64,000 nucleotides of DNA, taken from contig NZ_CP075529.1 of assembly GCF_025809055.1 (NCBI RefSeq), positions 3,149,501 to 3,213,500 on the forward strand, in the 5' to 3' direction. Origin of the DNA: Devosia sp. (GTDB taxonomy: Bacteria; Pseudomonadota; Alphaproteobacteria; Rhizobiales; Devosiaceae). Numbering within the stretch: the first letter of the stretch is position 1; the number at the start of each line of letters is the position of its first letter. The translations under genes and the position numbers were made by a program. A model generated the notes under the pieces. The model was given only the letters and a program-made list of their open reading frames with translations. It was not told the DNA's origin and searched no databases. Shown one piece after another: positions 62,213 to 64,000 of the stretch.

Positions 62213-63703
62213 ATGTTCGGCAAGCGCACCACATTCGGCGGCAATACACCTGGAGTTGCAGAAGCACCCCGGCCGGTGCCCAGCGGCGCGCCGGCGACGC
62301 CACCCGCACAGCAGCGCCGCTCCAGTGATCGCGACGATATCGGCGCGCGCATGCGCACCACAGACGAGGTGCTCGACGTGCGTGCGCCCGCCGATGCGCA
62401 GCGCGCCAAGGAATATTTCCAGACCAAGTCGGCCATTTTCAACGCGCTGATCGACTCGATCGATCTCAGCCAACTGGCTACCATGGAGAGCCAGGCGGCG
62501 CGCGAGGAAATCCGCGACATCGTCTCGGAAATCATCGCGCTGAAATCCATCGTCATGTCGATCTCCGAGCAGGAAGACCTGCTCGAGGACATCTGCAACG
62601 ACGTGCTCGGTTATGGCCCGCTGGAGCCCCTGCTGGCCCGCGACGACATCGCCGACATCATGGTGAACGGCAGCCAGAAGTGCTATATCGAAGTGGGCGG
62701 CAAGGTGAAGCTCACCAATGTCCGCTTCCGCGACGACGCCCATCTGATGAATGTCTGCCAGCGCATCGTCAGCCAGGTCGGCCGCCGTGTCGACGAAGGC
62801 TCGCCCATATGCGACGCGCGCCTGCCCGACGGTTCGCGTGTGAACGTCATTGCCCCGCCCCTGGCCATCGATGGCGCCGCGCTCACCATCCGTAAGTTCA
62901 AGAAGGACAAGCTGACCCTCCAGCAGCTGGTCAAATATAATTCGATCTCGCCCGAAGGCGCCGAGGTGCTGCGCATCCTGGGCCGGGTGCGCGCCAATGT
63001 GCTGATTTCGGGCGGTACCGGCTCGGGCAAGACCACGCTGCTCAATTGTCTGACCGCCTTCATCGAGAAGGACGAGCGCGTCATCACCTGCGAGGACTCG
63101 GCGGAACTGCAATTGCAACAGCCGCACGTGGTGCGCCTTGAAACAAGGCCGCCCAATCTCGAGGGCGAAGGCGAGATCACCATGCGTGATCTCATCAAGA
63201 ACTGCCTGCGCATGCGCCCCGAACGCATCATCGTCGGCGAGGTGCGCGGACCCGAGAGCTTCGACCTGTTGCAGGCCATGAATACCGGCCACGATGGCTC
63301 CATGGGCACGCTGCACGCCAACTCGCCGCGCGAAGCCCTCAGCCGTCTCGAATCCATGATCACCATGGGCGGCTATTCGCTGCCCAGCCGTACCATCCGC
63401 GAAATGGTGGTGTCCTCGATCGACGTGATCGTCCAGGCCGCCCGCCTGCGCGATGGCTCGCGCCGCATCACCCACATTTCCGAAGTGCTGGGCATGGAAG
63501 GCGATGTCATCGTCACCCAGGACATCTTCGTCTATGACATCATGGGCGAAGACGCCAATGGCATGCTGATCGGGCGGCACCGCTCGACCGGCATCACCAA
63601 GCCCAACTTCACCGAACGCGCCCGCTACTTCAACGAAGAAGCCAACCTGGTCGAGGCCCTCGAAAAGGCCAATATCGAGCAGCACGAAATTCTGGGCCGC
63701 TGA
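62213..63703 (+). CDS. cpaF: Pilus secretion ATPase CpaF (TadA)
   Basis: A 496-residue type II/IV secretion ATPase. A proline-rich N-terminus precedes the domain with Walker A SGGTGSGKTTLLN near residue 265, the Asp/Glu box RVITCEDSAELQL, Walker B RIIVGEVRGPE and the His box GSMGTLHANSPREAL. It powers Tad pilus extension at the inner membrane. It is followed by the tadB gene after 2 bases. Confidence 0.95.
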   Translation: MFGKRTTFGGNTPGVAEAPRPVPSGAPATPPAQQRRSSDRDDIGARMRTTDEVLDVRAPADAQRAKEYFQTKSAIFNALIDSIDLSQLATMESQAAREEIRDIVSEIIALKSIVMSISEQEDLLEDICNDVLGYGPLEPLLARDDIADIMVNGSQKCYIEVGGKVKLTNVRFRDDAHLMNVCQRIVSQVGRRVDEGSPICDARLPDGSRVNVIAPPLAIDGAALTIRKFKKDKLTLQQLVKYNSISPEGAEVLRILGRVRANVLISGGTGSGKTTLLNCLTAFIEKDERVITCEDSAELQLQQPHVVRLETRPPNLEGEGEITMRDLIKNCLRMRPERIIVGEVRGPESFDLLQAMNTGHDGSMGTLHANSPREALSRLESMITMGGYSLPSRTIREMVVSSIDVIVQAARLRDGSRRITHISEVLGMEGDVIVTQDIFVYDIMGEDANGMLIGRHRSTGITKPNFTERARYFNEEANLVEALEKANIEQHEILGR

Positions 63704-63705
63704 AG

Positions 63706-64000
63706 ATGGGCACCACGCTTCTCCTGGCAATCCTGGCCATGGTCACCGTCGGCGCCGCCGGCTTTGCACTGGTGCCCTCGGCACTGGGCAACAAGCGCGC
63801 CGAGCAGCGCAAGAAGGCCTTTCAGGGCGATATCCGGGCCAATCGCCAGGCCGCGGACGTCAACCGCACCCGCGAAAGCCGTCGCAAGACGGTGCAGCAG
63901 GCGCTCAAGGCCCAGACGCAGGAGCTCAATGCCAAAAAGCGCCTCACCGTCTCGGACATGATCTTCCAGGCTGGCATGAAGATCACGCCGGCCGTCTATC
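63706..64000 (+). CDS. tadB: Tad platform protein TadB (CpaG), 3' end outside window
   Basis: The first 98 residues are visible. They hold one N-terminal membrane helix (LLLAILAMVTVGAAGFAL), then a basic charged stretch and the beginning of the GspF-type domain (LTVSDMIFQAGMKITPAVY). Position directly after cpaF and this N-terminus agree with TadB, the inner-membrane platform. The rest, including the GspF domain, lies beyond the window. Confidence 0.85.
   Translation, partial: MGTTLLLAILAMVTVGAAGFALVPSALGNKRAEQRKKAFQGDIRANRQAADVNRTRESRRKTVQQALKAQTQELNAKKRLTVSDMIFQAGMKITPAVY

Noticed and set aside
59886..62309. 807-codon antisense frame opposite cpaC/cpaE, and similar frames opposite lysK, cpaF and the GH2 gene
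   Set aside because: These are mirror frames typical of high-GC genes with biased third positions; the sense-strand proteins are clearly real.

Overview
The window reads as the chromosome of a high-GC alphaproteobacterium of the order Hyphomicrobiales, most likely Devosia or a close relative. That assignment is inference. It rests on the FrcB-FrcC-FrcA-type fructose transporter, a SAM-II riboswitch before metZ, a class I lysyl-tRNA synthetase, a two-domain dCTP deaminase, a Tad/Cpa pilus locus, a PodJ-like polarity protein and RIME-like intergenic palindromes. Genes are dense, often overlap by 4 bases (ATGA or GTGA), and carry mirror-image open frames on the opposite strand that I treat as composition artefacts. 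I see no rRNA, tRNA, CRISPR array, prophage or insertion sequence.

Left part (1-15.6 kb): sugar import. The end of a dipeptide-type ABC transporter (permease and two ATPases) is followed by a LacI-type regulator. Next comes a complete CUT1 sugar transporter operon holding a glycoside hydrolase family 2 enzyme and its MalK-like ATPase. A ROK-type repressor is transcribed toward that operon and lies divergent from frcBCA. A dCTP deaminase closes the region.

Middle (15.6-41 kb): housekeeping. The segment contains a SAM-II riboswitch with an overlapping terminator in front of metZ, a small amino-acid-type binding protein, lysK, an S24-type repressor coupled to an AAC(6')-like acetyltransferase, pyrD, a MATE exporter, a LuxR-type response regulator divergent from a PodJ-like protein, a TauE plus TIGR02186 pair, a PdeM/Lhr DNA-repair pair, a P-loop sugar or nucleoside kinase, and a three-gene coiled-coil/membrane module of unknown function.

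Right-centre (41.4-55.3 kb): one coherent nucleoside uptake and catabolism island. A BMP-family binding protein, double ATPase and two permeases import nucleosides. Cdd, purine nucleoside phosphorylase, DeoC, a double-domain aldehyde dehydrogenase, DeoA, DeoB and Upp then turn them into bases, pentose phosphates, glyceraldehyde-3-phosphate and (inferred) acetate. Palindromic repeats sit in many of the gaps of this island.

Right end (55.3-64 kb): Tad pilus genes. TadE/TadG-like pseudopilins and a lone CpaC-N-like protein lie on the minus strand, and flp, cpaA, cpaB, cpaC, cpaE, cpaF and the start of tadB on the plus strand. No cpaD is present between cpaC and cpaE.
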